Shown piece after piece: positions 16,601-24,487 of a stretch of 64,000 nucleotides of DNA (position 1 is the first letter of the stretch; each line of letters opens with the position of its first letter). The stretch covers positions 32,735-96,734 of the forward strand of contig DATGWL010000110.1 in NCBI GenBank assembly GCA_035299505.1. The letters run 5' to 3'. Under the pieces are notes generated by a model. The model did not search any database and was not told where the DNA came from. It saw nothing but the letters and a program-made list of their open reading frames with translations. The translations under genes and the position numbers were made by a program. The stretch comes from M3007 sp035299505. GTDB taxonomy: Bacteria; Bacteroidota; Bacteroidia; Chitinophagales; Saprospiraceae.

Positions 16601-19548
16601 CCCAGCACCGTGCGCCCAAATTGGGTGCCGTTGTACCCGCATGTGGTATCAAAACGGGTGCTGATTTCAAAAGAATACCCTTCATCAAGCAAATCAGAGA
16701 AAAACGGAGAAAGATCGAGCGACAACGAATCCCCATTAAAGCCAGGCATAACCGGGGTTACTCCAAACACAGGCACATTTTCCTGCAAACGCAGATAATT
16801 GAGCTTGGAATCAATAAGGCCTACGTTTGTTGGCAAAGAATAGGTGTATTTGTTTACAGTAGAAAGCTGCCGCACCTCAAATGGAAACATATTGGCCCTT
16901 GCAATTCGGATATTGTACTGGAAAGGCGACACCTCGGTACTCTGAGCGCATGGCTCAATGCGGTGTGCATTGGGCGATACTGATTCCAGGTAGCCGGAAA
17001 ATTGGCCAATCTCTTTTTCCGTACAAAAATCGTTCAATTCCCAGGAATAGGTCTTTTCCGTATCGCAAATGGAATTCCTGAAATTGATCAACGGAGGCGC
17101 GTTGGTTCCCAGCGGCGTAAAGTTGTTTTCAAACTTGAAATCAGCTGTAAAAATCAGCGAGTCGCCCTCTGATAAGGTAAAACCTGAAGGCAGGCAATCA
17201 AAATCGCTCAGCGCCAGGTCAAACTGGTGGAACATATTGCTGCCCACGTCAATGATCTGAGGCGGACGAATATTGGGCTCAGCCACCTGAATGATATGTT
17301 GGTCCGAGCGGATAAGCGGCAACGGAATCGGGCAGGTATATTGCTGCCCCGAGGCCGTTTTGATCACCATCTGCGACCTGACGAAACTGGTAGTATCGTA
17401 GTTGGCAAACAATATTTTGCCGGCGCCTATTTGATATTCGTCGCCATCCAGGGTATCAAAATCACTGAGCCAGGATTCCAGGAACAAACGAAAATGGAGA
17501 CTGGTAACAGCCCCTTCTTCCACATAGGCCCGCAATTCTGTGCGCAGGTTGTCGCCCACCAGGAAACGGTCGCGCCGCACACCAGCTGCATTGGCCAGGT
17601 TGAAGTTGTCGGCCTTGCGGTCGTCGTTGTTGTCCTGAAAACCATAATTGGTGCGGTAGGAATCAAAATCTACCACCACCAGAGTGCCTCCGGAGCCGAT
17701 ACCACCACCACCGCCACCGCCGCCGGTAGTATCGCATTGATCGTCTACCACCAGGATAAACTCATCGCAATAGGTAATAGCGCAGTTAATGGGATCGTTG
17801 GGTGTAACAGATACCATAGAGGTGGCAAACAGCTTCAACTGGCATCCTCCACAGTCTGAAGGCGGTGGGTACACTGTATAATCCAGGCCGCGAGGAGGCA
17901 CATTGGGCACTGCGGCCTCACAGGGCATCCCTTGCTCGCAGTGGTATTTGAGGCAAAAATCATCGCTCACACTATCCTGCGAAAACGGCAAATCAAACAC
18001 CATGCGGATGGAAGAAGAGCCGTCCGGGTTGGTATTCAGCTCAGTGGTGAGCGCCGTTTGACCGTCCAGGTTCAGCGGACAGTTTGGATCCCAGTCAAAA
18101 CCCAGGGGCAGGTTGAACAGCACCTGCAGGTAACCTGTATCCTGGATCAGCCGGCCAGATTTGACCCAATATTTCAGAGAATAGGTTTCGCCGTCCTGCA
18201 AACAATTCTCCAGATTGTAGATGGTTCCTGCCCTGACCTTCAGAAAGGCTGTATCCGGGTAAAAGTTAAACACTGATCCTACCGGCACATTGGGCGGACA
18301 GGCTTTAAAATAGTTATATCCTACCCTCATACTGGGTATCAGTCCGCCGCAAACCGGCTCACAATAATAGGTATGAAACTGCAGCCGTACGGTATCGCCC
18401 GGCAATACTTCAGGCACAACTACCGTGGCATCCATCACATAATTTGCGTTATTGCATGATCCCAGTATAGTAGGAGTGCTGGCTACCGATTGCAGCGGTT
18501 GCCATCCGGAACCATTGTTCCACTGGAAGGAGTTCTGGTTAATGGCATGAAAACCGGTGTCCAGGGTCCAGGGGTTAACCACCACATTGAAAGCAGGTAA
18601 TTGCCCGTTGTTGATAATCAGGATTTCCTGAACCGAGGGAATGGCGCCGCATTGACTCAGCGGAGGAGCATAAATGGGCACAAAAGACAGGCTGGGATTC
18701 TCCGTAGTTGGTAAAATGGTAATTTGTCCATAAATACTGTCTTGCTGGCAACTGCTGTTATTGCAACCCCATCCAATCACAATCAGGGATTCGTTGGTGA
18801 AAGTAGGAATACCACAATCCTCAATGGTAACCTTTTCCACCAGAGTAATTTCCTCGTTGAAATCCAGGAAATTATCGCCATTACCCACTGAAGCAAAAAA
18901 GCTGCCAGGCACCTCTGCACTAAACAGCGTGGGCACATTGTTTTGATTGATGCTGCCCTGCAATTCTATGCTGAAACCCGGGAAATGCGCATCCGTAAAC
19001 CGCAGCGATTCAATTGGCCCGGAACGGGTGTTTTTCAAAGTTATACTTCGCATAACCACATCTCCTTTTACAGCCGTAGTGGTAGGAGGTGTAATGCTGG
19101 ATATATTCACAAAACCGGTTTCAACCGGATACAGATTGGAGATAAATTGCTTGCTGCCACCTGCATAGGTAGCCACAATGGTATTGGAAAACAATTGTTG
19201 GTTGTTGATGGCATCTACCAGCGCACAACCGGCTGTTACATTCAGTGTGAAACTGGCAGAGGCCCCTCCGGCCAGGTCAGACAGGGCAAAAACCGGAGCA
19301 TTCAGATTGGAAATATTACTCTCGGTAGCACCTGCAACCGTTCCTGGCAGGTAGGTAATACCCGCCGGAAAAGTAATGGTGGTTTTCAGGTTGGTAGCCG
19401 CCGGCCCCGGGCCATTTTGCAGGGTAACGGTAATCTGATCGTCTCCGCACACATACAACCCGTCCGGATTCTGGGTGGAAATAACCAGGGTTTGGGCCGA
19501 CAAACCGGCTGCTAACAATAAAAGTAAGGATAGTGTAATGGATTTCAT
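13624..19548 (-). CDS. Giant secreted DUF11-type surface protein with T9SS type B (gliding-associated) C-terminal domain
   Basis: 1974 residues with signal peptide MKSITLSLLLLLAAGLSAQ. The body is a long series of DUF11/invasin-like beta sandwiches (ITVTLQNGPGPAATNLKTTI and many similar segments), with repeated SVNGT-type and CNDPVKLDATIALN segments. A run of eight glycines lies at about residue 608-616. Near the C-terminus are Ig-like SprB-style repeats (SLSICEGEPATLEATAGGS, LPDLTTCEGQPVDI). The end (VYIPNAFTPNGDSANDLF...VYNRWGQKVFEG...GWDGK...YVWILDYE) is the CHU_C / gliding-motility-associated type B sorting domain. By family knowledge such proteins are moved to the cell surface by T9SS and often attach to gliding or adhesion machinery. 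No enzyme domain is seen. Confidence 0.9.
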   Translation of the reverse strand: MKSITLSLLLLLAAGLSAQTLVISTQNPDGLYVCGDDQITVTLQNGPGPAATNLKTTITFPAGITYLPGTVAGATESNISNLNAPVFALSDLAGGASASFTLNVTAGCALVDAINNQQLFSNTIVATYAGGSKQFISNLYPVETGFVNISSITPPTTTAVKGDVVMRSITLKNTRSGPIESLRFTDAHFPGFSIELQGSINQNNVPTLFSAEVPGSFFASVGNGDNFLDFNEEITLVEKVTIEDCGIPTFTNESLIVIGWGCNNSSCQQDSIYGQITILPTTENPSLSFVPIYAPPLSQCGAIPSVQEILIINNGQLPAFNVVVNPWTLDTGFHAINQNSFQWNNGSGWQPLQSVASTPTILGSCNNANYVMDATVVVPEVLPGDTVRLQFHTYYCEPVCGGLIPSMRVGYNYFKACPPNVPVGSVFNFYPDTAFLKVRAGTIYNLENCLQDGETYSLKYWVKSGRLIQDTGYLQVLFNLPLGFDWDPNCPLNLDGQTALTTELNTNPDGSSSIRMVFDLPFSQDSVSDDFCLKYHCEQGMPCEAAVPNVPPRGLDYTVYPPPSDCGGCQLKLFATSMVSVTPNDPINCAITYCDEFILVVDDQCDTTGGGGGGGGIGSGGTLVVVDFDSYRTNYGFQDNNDDRKADNFNLANAAGVRRDRFLVGDNLRTELRAYVEEGAVTSLHFRLFLESWLSDFDTLDGDEYQIGAGKILFANYDTTSFVRSQMVIKTASGQQYTCPIPLPLIRSDQHIIQVAEPNIRPPQIIDVGSNMFHQFDLALSDFDCLPSGFTLSEGDSLIFTADFKFENNFTPLGTNAPPLINFRNSICDTEKTYSWELNDFCTEKEIGQFSGYLESVSPNAHRIEPCAQSTEVSPFQYNIRIARANMFPFEVRQLSTVNKYTYSLPTNVGLIDSKLNYLRLQENVPVFGVTPVMPGFNGDSLSLDLSPFFSDLLDEGYSFEISTRFDTTCGYNGTQFGRTVLGLEYANMCFHNPVKFDYYIVNPNGYQNGSPKLELFTQSNIYYLPTDDLQIDFFLRNNASVIAPNAWLTVESDGDLADVELLLMPSQIPVSQVGGVYQLDSLLSFEQLALRLNARNLSCRPVTLTIRFGWDCAPVFNGNSNSCGSFVKTLELRPQPPELELVIVSQPEQIPMCSPSAFFEFEVSNANDGTAYNTLPSIKLPPGMRIQPGSAQLSYPAGSPFVNMPDPAVQPGNIWQFDPEAASNLLSQNGLISADQSPLNAMRIRFRVIAECGVVANAQPVYGAESVQACGINSNILRKPGDPIGVEGVDPGNMAVSNLQFATLPAAISCNDPVKLDATIALNSVPMSGDSIYVLLPEGTSYVPNSYAPGLNAPTAQPVISGQQLQWPLPQTLGAGSVLSFSFSIQYDDPAGCADKFVILQTREKTEVFCPSSNQLCDIYVATGEALLNLNPQNPELQITNFQLNLQGGQTSFNASLENVGVTTATNPLVQIYQDLNGNGQVDAGEPKVTEITVNGTLSPGTVSAITGSLNNLPASAYCSLIGLIPAEQNCACADQVFPLNGNQVITQGIGLCNVQTVNVGTPETAGSTYTWLTPTGLSCTNCANAVFTPGPDVSAGELVTLVLEEKTGGCTIERRFEIQFGGDFGIETESLSICEGEPATLEATAGGSVYNWAGPGISTPNQQIQVVQPAGSSTYSVTVTFAGGCTGTGTVSVTVFPADKITLPDLTTCEGQPVDILGKLTDVPGVYTLELQQANGCDSIITQELIVIPTNIEQTEVFCEGGSKEVLDSVFTTSGRICRTEENPVTGCLVTTCVNVVESPNPVVPEQGDPLVIAVGDSTVINTPDNYATYEWIPFDKDVLSCSNCPDPIASPDTSTKFILVVTDGNGCQDSAEYRVLVCNQEKVYIPNAFTPNGDSANDLFRIVPHEGAEVVRTMVVYNRWGQKVFEGSGNNAGWDGKIGDQPAPSDVYVWILDYECGGNSVRESGEVTLLR

Positions 19549-19704
19549 CCTGTATGTAGTGGTTGTGTAAGAGTTTGCTTTCTGCCACCAATGTAAGGAA
19601 CACCGGAGTAACCAATTCAGCCAATAACAGTAAATGACGCGCAGTTGCCTTCATTTCGCTGCTTATACATGACGTAAGTTTCCAACAAAAGGATGGGTGG
19701 GCTT

Positions 19705-19751
19705 AAAAACCATTGGGCGTTGTGCCGGCAAACCCGGCGCAACGCCCAATG
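19705..19751 (-). terminator. Intrinsic terminator of the PDZ/T9SS gene
   Basis: An 18-bp stem with one mismatch (19711-19728 against 19734-19751, CATTGGGCGTTG on the outer side) and a 5-nt loop is followed on the minus strand by GTTTTT (19710-19705). It lies 24 bp past the stop at 19775. Confidence 0.85.
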
Positions 19752-19774
19752 AAATATAATGTCTGCTAAAAAAT

Positions 19775-21556
19775 TCAATTCACCTGCAACTGCTCGGAAT
19801 ACCCCTTGCCACCCTGCTGCACCTGAATAATAATGGTGTCTTTGGAGTAATCCTTAAGGTCAAATTGCTGGTTGTACTGACCACCAAAAGCATTGAGTTC
19901 CTCTCGGAAAAGCTGACGGCCAGCTAGGTCGTAAAAAGTAACCGTAGTGGCAATAGGCTCTGCAGAAAATTCCACAGTTACCTGGCCCAGCGTTGGATTA
20001 GGATAAGCCCGGAAACTGCTGAGCTTGAGGCTGCGTTCAGACAAAGACGCAGAACCGCCAGGCAGACTGTTTACCTTGGTTGCATCGCCTTCTCCACGAC
20101 GAATGGTGATGATATTTTTTTCGCGCAGGCTCTGGCGGTCATTGTCGTCCCAGTTCCAGGAGGTAAAATCACGCACCTGCTCGCCATCTCCGTCAAAAAT
20201 CTGTACCCGGCTGCTGTTGTCCTGACAGGCTTTCAATGATACTTCCACCTTTTGTTTTTTGCCATCGCGCTCAAACTCCACTGTCACCTTATCGCCTACC
20301 TTGTGGCCGGCAATTTCATCCCAGAGGTCTTCATGACTCTCTACCTTTTCACCATTGATAGCAGTAATCAGGTCGCCATTCTGCAGCCCAGCCTCTTTTG
20401 CTGCCGACAAATCAGTAAAACCATTGATGCGTGAGCCGGCCACATCTCCCTCTGAATAAGAATCGGAATACACACCCAGGCAGGCATCCTTGGAGCGCAC
20501 GTTGACCGTACAGTTGCCTTTAAGATTGAGGTTGAGATCCAGTTCATCATCCAGATCTTCCAGGCTTTCCCGGATGGTAGAGCCCAGATCCCAGTTGCCC
20601 AGATTCACATTCCAGCTGTTGTAAGGCTTGGAAAGTACGGCATCTGCCGTATTGCGCTTACCGTTGCGTTCGTACACAATGGTTACTTTATCGCCAGGTT
20701 TGGTGTAGGCCATAAAGTCGCTGATGTCTTCAAAATCAGCAATGGGCGCCTCATTGAGCTGGTAAATAATGTCGCCATCAATCAGTCCGGCTTTTTCAGC
20801 TGCCGACCCTTCGCTGATGGACACTTCCACACCGGGAGCATCGCTTTCGCTGTCGTCGTCTTCATCAGACACACCCAGGTAGCCTTTTTCCTGCGGCTCC
20901 ACATCATCCACTTCATCGCGGGTAATGAGTTTGGCTTCGGTGTTATAGGTTTTACCATAACGTTCATAGGTAATGGCTACTTTATCGCCGGGTTTGGCGG
21001 TGCGCATAAACCTGGTGAGATCGCTCCAGCTATCCACCGATGTGTTGTTAAGCTTGAGGATTTTATCGTTATCGCGCAGGCCGGCCTTATCGGCTGCAGC
21101 GCCACGAATCACATTGACCACCAGCCCGGGCTGATCGGCTTTTTCATCGGAATCTTCGTCCACACCAAGAAACGGGCTCTTGGTCTGTGCTTCAGAAGTA
21201 CCATCGCCAGAGGTGATGGAATAAGTTTTGGCTTGAGCAGGCGCTTTGCTTTTGCTGTTTTTGGGCGATTTTGCGCCATTTATAACAATGCTGCGTTCAT
21301 CATCGCCACCGGTAACCTCCACTTCTACCGAGGTATTATCGGCGCGGTTTTCGCGGATGTACTTGTCCACATCAAAATTCTCGGCAGCAGCGCCTTTTTT
21401 GATGATGGTTTCCGTACTTTCGGAACCGTCGGGATCTACGGAACGTTTGGTAATTACGACTTTTTTGTTGCTTTCCTGTTGGGAAAACAAAGGCGCCAGG
21501 CACCACGGCAACAGCAAAAGGCCGGTGACAAGCAGGAGGTTACGGGTTGTTTTCAT
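19775..21556 (-). CDS. Secreted three-PDZ protein with T9SS type A sorting domain
   Basis: 593 residues from the ATG at 21554-21556 (MKTTRNLLLVTGLLLLPWCLAPLFSQ). The longer frame adds 18 residues before the signal peptide and is rejected. An acidic, Lys/Ser-rich linker (about 30-125) is followed by three PDZ domains: about 127-215 (SPFLGVDEDSDE...AGLRDNDKILKLNN), about 222-312 (GYLGVSDEDDDSE...AGLIDGDIIYQLNE) and about 350-440 (ACLGVYSDSYSE...AGLQNGDLITAING). Each PDZ starts with an acidic GV(S/D)xDxD insert. The C-terminus (FRAYPNPTLGQVTVEF...QLQVN) is a T9SS domain. There is no protease domain, so it is a PDZ scaffold sent outside the cell. The acidic loops could bind Ca2+ (inference). Confidence 0.88.
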   Translation of the reverse strand: MKTTRNLLLVTGLLLLPWCLAPLFSQQESNKKVVITKRSVDPDGSESTETIIKKGAAAENFDVDKYIRENRADNTSVEVEVTGGDDERSIVINGAKSPKNSKSKAPAQAKTYSITSGDGTSEAQTKSPFLGVDEDSDEKADQPGLVVNVIRGAAADKAGLRDNDKILKLNNTSVDSWSDLTRFMRTAKPGDKVAITYERYGKTYNTEAKLITRDEVDDVEPQEKGYLGVSDEDDDSESDAPGVEVSISEGSAAEKAGLIDGDIIYQLNEAPIADFEDISDFMAYTKPGDKVTIVYERNGKRNTADAVLSKPYNSWNVNLGNWDLGSTIRESLEDLDDELDLNLNLKGNCTVNVRSKDACLGVYSDSYSEGDVAGSRINGFTDLSAAKEAGLQNGDLITAINGEKVESHEDLWDEIAGHKVGDKVTVEFERDGKKQKVEVSLKACQDNSSRVQIFDGDGEQVRDFTSWNWDDNDRQSLREKNIITIRRGEGDATKVNSLPGGSASLSERSLKLSSFRAYPNPTLGQVTVEFSAEPIATTVTFYDLAGRQLFREELNAFGGQYNQQFDLKDYSKDTIIIQVQQGGKGYSEQLQVN

Positions 21557-21710
21557 AGACAAAAAGATGTGGAAGGTGAGCACTGCGGCTTTCCATTGGT
21601 CCGGGGGCATACAAAGGGGATCGCTAATAGTGACAACAGCGATGCAACGAAGTTGCAGGAAAGTGACTCTTTTGCAGAAAAAATTTTGGCATTTTCACCT
21701 TACTTTAACT

Positions 21711-22223
21711 ATGATCAGCATAATTGACTGGAAGCCTGAATTTCAGGAAGACTGGAAAAACCTAAACCTTAGCTGGATTTCCAAAGATTATGAGGTAGAG
21801 CCCGTAGATTTGGAAACCCTCCAATACCCTGAGAAATACTTTTTTCAGGATGGAGGGGCCATTTTACTCGCGCAGCGCAACGACACCGGAGAAATTGTGG
21901 GCACCGTAGGTCTGCAGCCATTTGGCAACGGCGTGTTGGAGCTGTGCAAAATGACCGTGGCAGAAAACGCCCGCGGTATGCATATCGGGGAAAAACTGGG
22001 ATGGGCCGCACTGGAACGGGCACGTGCACTGGGCGCCAAACGCGTTTTTTTGTTATCTAATGCCGCCAAGGCTTATCAGGCCATCAATTTATACTACAAA
22101 CTGGGATTTCGCTGTGTAGCCCTGGAAAGCACCGAATTCAAACGAGCCACCATCCAGATGGAAATTTCTATTAACGACCAAAATGATAGCTCAGGTAAAG
22201 TACCCGAATGGGTTGAAGCCTGA
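21711..22223 (+). CDS. GNAT-family N-acetyltransferase
   Basis: 170 residues from the ATG at 21711. The frame is open for another 155 codons upstream, but that part is antisense to the PDZ gene. The GNAT core is clear: ILLAQRNDTGEIVGTVGLQP (beta strands), CKMTVAENARGMHIGEKLG as acetyl-CoA-binding motif A (the usual Q/RxxGxG/A appears as ARGMHIG), then RVFLLSNAAKAYQAINLYYKLGF (motif B). It should acetylate a small molecule or protein in the cytoplasm, with unknown substrate. Its last 53 bp overlap the 3' end of the convergent barrel gene, so the final residues (SSGKVPEWVEA) come from DNA that is coding on both strands. Confidence 0.87.
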   Translation: MISIIDWKPEFQEDWKNLNLSWISKDYEVEPVDLETLQYPEKYFFQDGGAILLAQRNDTGEIVGTVGLQPFGNGVLELCKMTVAENARGMHIGEKLGWAALERARALGAKRVFLLSNAAKAYQAINLYYKLGFRCVALESTEFKRATIQMEISINDQNDSSGKVPEWVEA

Positions 22224-22890
22224 AGTCGAGCACCCGGGAATTGTCGTACAGGATCACGCCATTCTCGAAATTTTGCACCTCTGTAAAATTCAGCGCAGCG
22301 GAAAAATGCGCCTCCAATCCAATTGACAGAGACCGAAGTATGAAGTAACGTATGCCCGCCAAACCAGCCAACCCAAATGCTTTTTCTGAAAAGGATCCAT
22401 CAAATACGGCAGTATTAATTGGCGGTTCAGGACCAACCGGATCCGCATCTACCCGATATACCCCATCCACCCATTTGGCAAATCCAAAGGCCTCTGCGCC
22501 AATATATGTACCAAGCCGTCTGCGCACAAATTGCTGTTCTATGCCCACAGACAAGCCAAAATGTTGGTATGGACCACTGAAACTCCTGAAAAATAAAGTA
22601 TCAGGAACAACTGCATTGGGCACCAGATACGAAAACCCGTCGTGATAAGTGGTAAACTTAGCATGACTGCGCAGAGCGGTTTGCCTGTGCCTGGCGCCTT
22701 TAAAGTAGGGCCCCCTGAATCTGGCTTTGAATAACACACTCACTCCTGCCTCGCCGGCTATATAGGGAACCCCGTCAATGCCCAGTTCCAGTTTACGCAA
22801 CAGGGTTTTGGGCGCCAGGGAGTCGGTTTGAGCGCCAACATGGAGGCCAAAGAGCAATAAAAAAGCGAGCAGGAGGGCTGGTTTGTACAT
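22171..22890 (-). CDS. Outer-membrane beta-barrel-like protein
   Basis: 239 residues. A signal peptide (MYKPALLLAFLLLFGLHVGAQ) precedes a chain of probable amphipathic strands (LELGIDGVPYIAGEAGVSVLFKARF, FGLSVGIEQQFVRRRLGTYIGAEAFGFA, LAGLAGIRYFILRSLSIGLEAHFSAALNF), ending in IRVLYLSYHFGR. That fits a small 8-stranded outer-membrane barrel. The function is unknown. It starts 6 bp downstream of the membrane glycosyltransferase-like gene and is probably cotranscribed with it. Its 3' end overlaps the convergent acetyltransferase gene by 53 bp. Confidence 0.7.
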   Translation of the reverse strand: MYKPALLLAFLLLFGLHVGAQTDSLAPKTLLRKLELGIDGVPYIAGEAGVSVLFKARFRGPYFKGARHRQTALRSHAKFTTYHDGFSYLVPNAVVPDTLFFRSFSGPYQHFGLSVGIEQQFVRRRLGTYIGAEAFGFAKWVDGVYRVDADPVGPEPPINTAVFDGSFSEKAFGLAGLAGIRYFILRSLSIGLEAHFSAALNFTEVQNFENGVILYDNSRVLDFRLQPIRVLYLSYHFGR

Positions 22891-22896
22891 AAGGAT

Positions 22897-24351
22897 TTAT
22901 TGGGTTTTGTGTTTTAACAACATTCTGGCGCCGCCGTCAAATTTCAGCACCACATCGTGGGTGTTTTTCAGCATTTCGTATTCAGAATCAAAGATGTACG
23001 TAAACTCGGTATTGATCTGGCTGTCCAGCTGCGGTTTGGATGGCGCCAGGGCAATATAGGGCGCTTTACCTGTTTGCACATAAAAGTCAAACGAACGGTG
23101 GAAACGCCAGTCTACCGTAATACTAACCGGATTGCCCCCCTGTTGCTGAGACTTCAGGTAATCCAGCACCTGAAATGTATTGGCATCGTACCACCATTCG
23201 CGTACCTGACGGGGCTGATACGTGCGGGCCATATGGTATATAGAAAACACACCCAGTATGAGGCTTACGATTTGCCCGGCTTTCGGGCGCCATTCCACCA
23301 GGTGATGCAGCGCTGCCCCTATACAAAGCACAAACAGCGGGTGCAGCAGCAAGGTAGTACGGGTGGTGAGGTTGGGCGTTTTTAGGATAACGGTTTGCAT
23401 AATATTGATGAAAACCGTGAGGGCCAGCAAAGCAAAAGCAATCATTGCCGGAGAGCGCCATACCTGTCCCCCTCCATTACGGCCCCAGCGATAAAAGGCA
23501 TAAGCGCCCAGACTGCAAAAAAACAGGATTGCGGCCACACCCAAATAATCCAGGGGTATATCAATCATTTTGGAGCTGTACAACGAGTTTTGAATCAAAC
23601 TCAGCACAGTTTCACGAAAAAAACCATTGGATTGCCAGTATTCAAACTGGTTGGTGCTTTGCATTTTGTGCAGCGGCGTGTACACCAGTGCCAGATAACA
23701 GGCATCGGCCAGAGCAAGCAGGGAAATGTGTGTCCATCTTGTACGGGTACTGGTTTGCTGATGCAGGAAATAAATAAAGGCCAGTCCGCTCACCGCCGCC
23801 CAAAGTATGAGTGCTGTAAAATTGGCATATGCAGCCAGCATGCCGGCAAAAACCGCCCAACCGAAATCGGCCGCTCTTTGCTGCATGAATCCGCGCAGGG
23901 CAAACATGGCCGACAACAACACAAAACTGGCTGATAAACCATAGCCCCGACTCAGTGAGAAGAAATCAAGCAGGAATGGATTTAATAGAAACAAAGCGTA
24001 TAACCCCGGCATGGCCCAGGGGTTGCGCGGAAATAATAGCCTGCAAATCTGGAACGCCGCATAGGCGTAAATACCGAAACTAAGCACATTGGTTATGCGC
24101 AAAGCCACCTGATTGGTGCCAAAAAAATGCAGGAAAGTTTTGGTCAGGATAGAGTTCAGGATATGGTTATTTGGCCAGGGATCCGGATACATCATTAAAT
24201 CCCAGATACTGAATTTAGGATAATAGACAGCAGAAGCCAACTCATCGTGTGTAACGGGAATGTACATTGCTTTAAACCAAACAGTAGCCCAGGCAGCCAA
24301 GGCCAGAATAGCTATTGCCAGGTAGGAGAGTCTCAGGGCATTTTTCATCAA
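22897..24351 (-). CDS. Multi-pass membrane protein, GT-C glycosyltransferase-like (PMT/ArnT-type)
   Basis: 484 residues with about ten hydrophobic segments. After the first membrane span comes MYIPVTHDELASAVYYP. The THDE acidic motif in the first outside loop is what the GT-C fold (PMT/ArnT/GT39) uses to bind its substrate. It is followed by PWPNNHILNSILTKTFLHFFG, a phrase common in predicted Bacteroidota dolichyl/undecaprenyl-phosphate sugar transferases. The C-terminal 90 residues are soluble (TVDWRFHRSFDFYVQ...) and probably periplasmic. By family knowledge it transfers a sugar from a polyprenyl phosphate. Neither donor nor acceptor can be read here. It sits upstream of, and is probably cotranscribed with, the barrel gene 6 bp away. 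Confidence 0.65.
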   Translation of the reverse strand: MMKNALRLSYLAIAILALAAWATVWFKAMYIPVTHDELASAVYYPKFSIWDLMMYPDPWPNNHILNSILTKTFLHFFGTNQVALRITNVLSFGIYAYAAFQICRLLFPRNPWAMPGLYALFLLNPFLLDFFSLSRGYGLSASFVLLSAMFALRGFMQQRAADFGWAVFAGMLAAYANFTALILWAAVSGLAFIYFLHQQTSTRTRWTHISLLALADACYLALVYTPLHKMQSTNQFEYWQSNGFFRETVLSLIQNSLYSSKMIDIPLDYLGVAAILFFCSLGAYAFYRWGRNGGGQVWRSPAMIAFALLALTVFINIMQTVILKTPNLTTRTTLLLHPLFVLCIGAALHHLVEWRPKAGQIVSLILGVFSIYHMARTYQPRQVREWWYDANTFQVLDYLKSQQQGGNPVSITVDWRFHRSFDFYVQTGKAPYIALAPSKPQLDSQINTEFTYIFDSEYEMLKNTHDVVLKFDGGARMLLKHKTQ

Positions 24352-24426
24352 AGCAGGTCGGCAGTTAAATTTCGGCCAAATTTAACTCTTTTCAGCAAAG
24401 CAAGCAGGAGAATGTAGGACCGAGGA

Positions 24427-24478
24427 ACGATGGACAACACTGTTGCGCCTGAAACACCCTTGTTGTCCATCGTCCATT
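24427..24478. repeat. Short inverted repeat carrying the ACGATGGACAACA motif
   Basis: ACGATGGACAACA (24427-24439) and its exact complement (24461-24473) form a 13-bp stem with a 21-nt loop. The right flank continues as CCATCGTCCATT. The GGACGATGGAC core matches the outer part of the 13.4-kb inverted repeat and the array at 61.7 kb. Confidence 0.75.
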
Positions 24479-24487
24479 CCCCCTACC

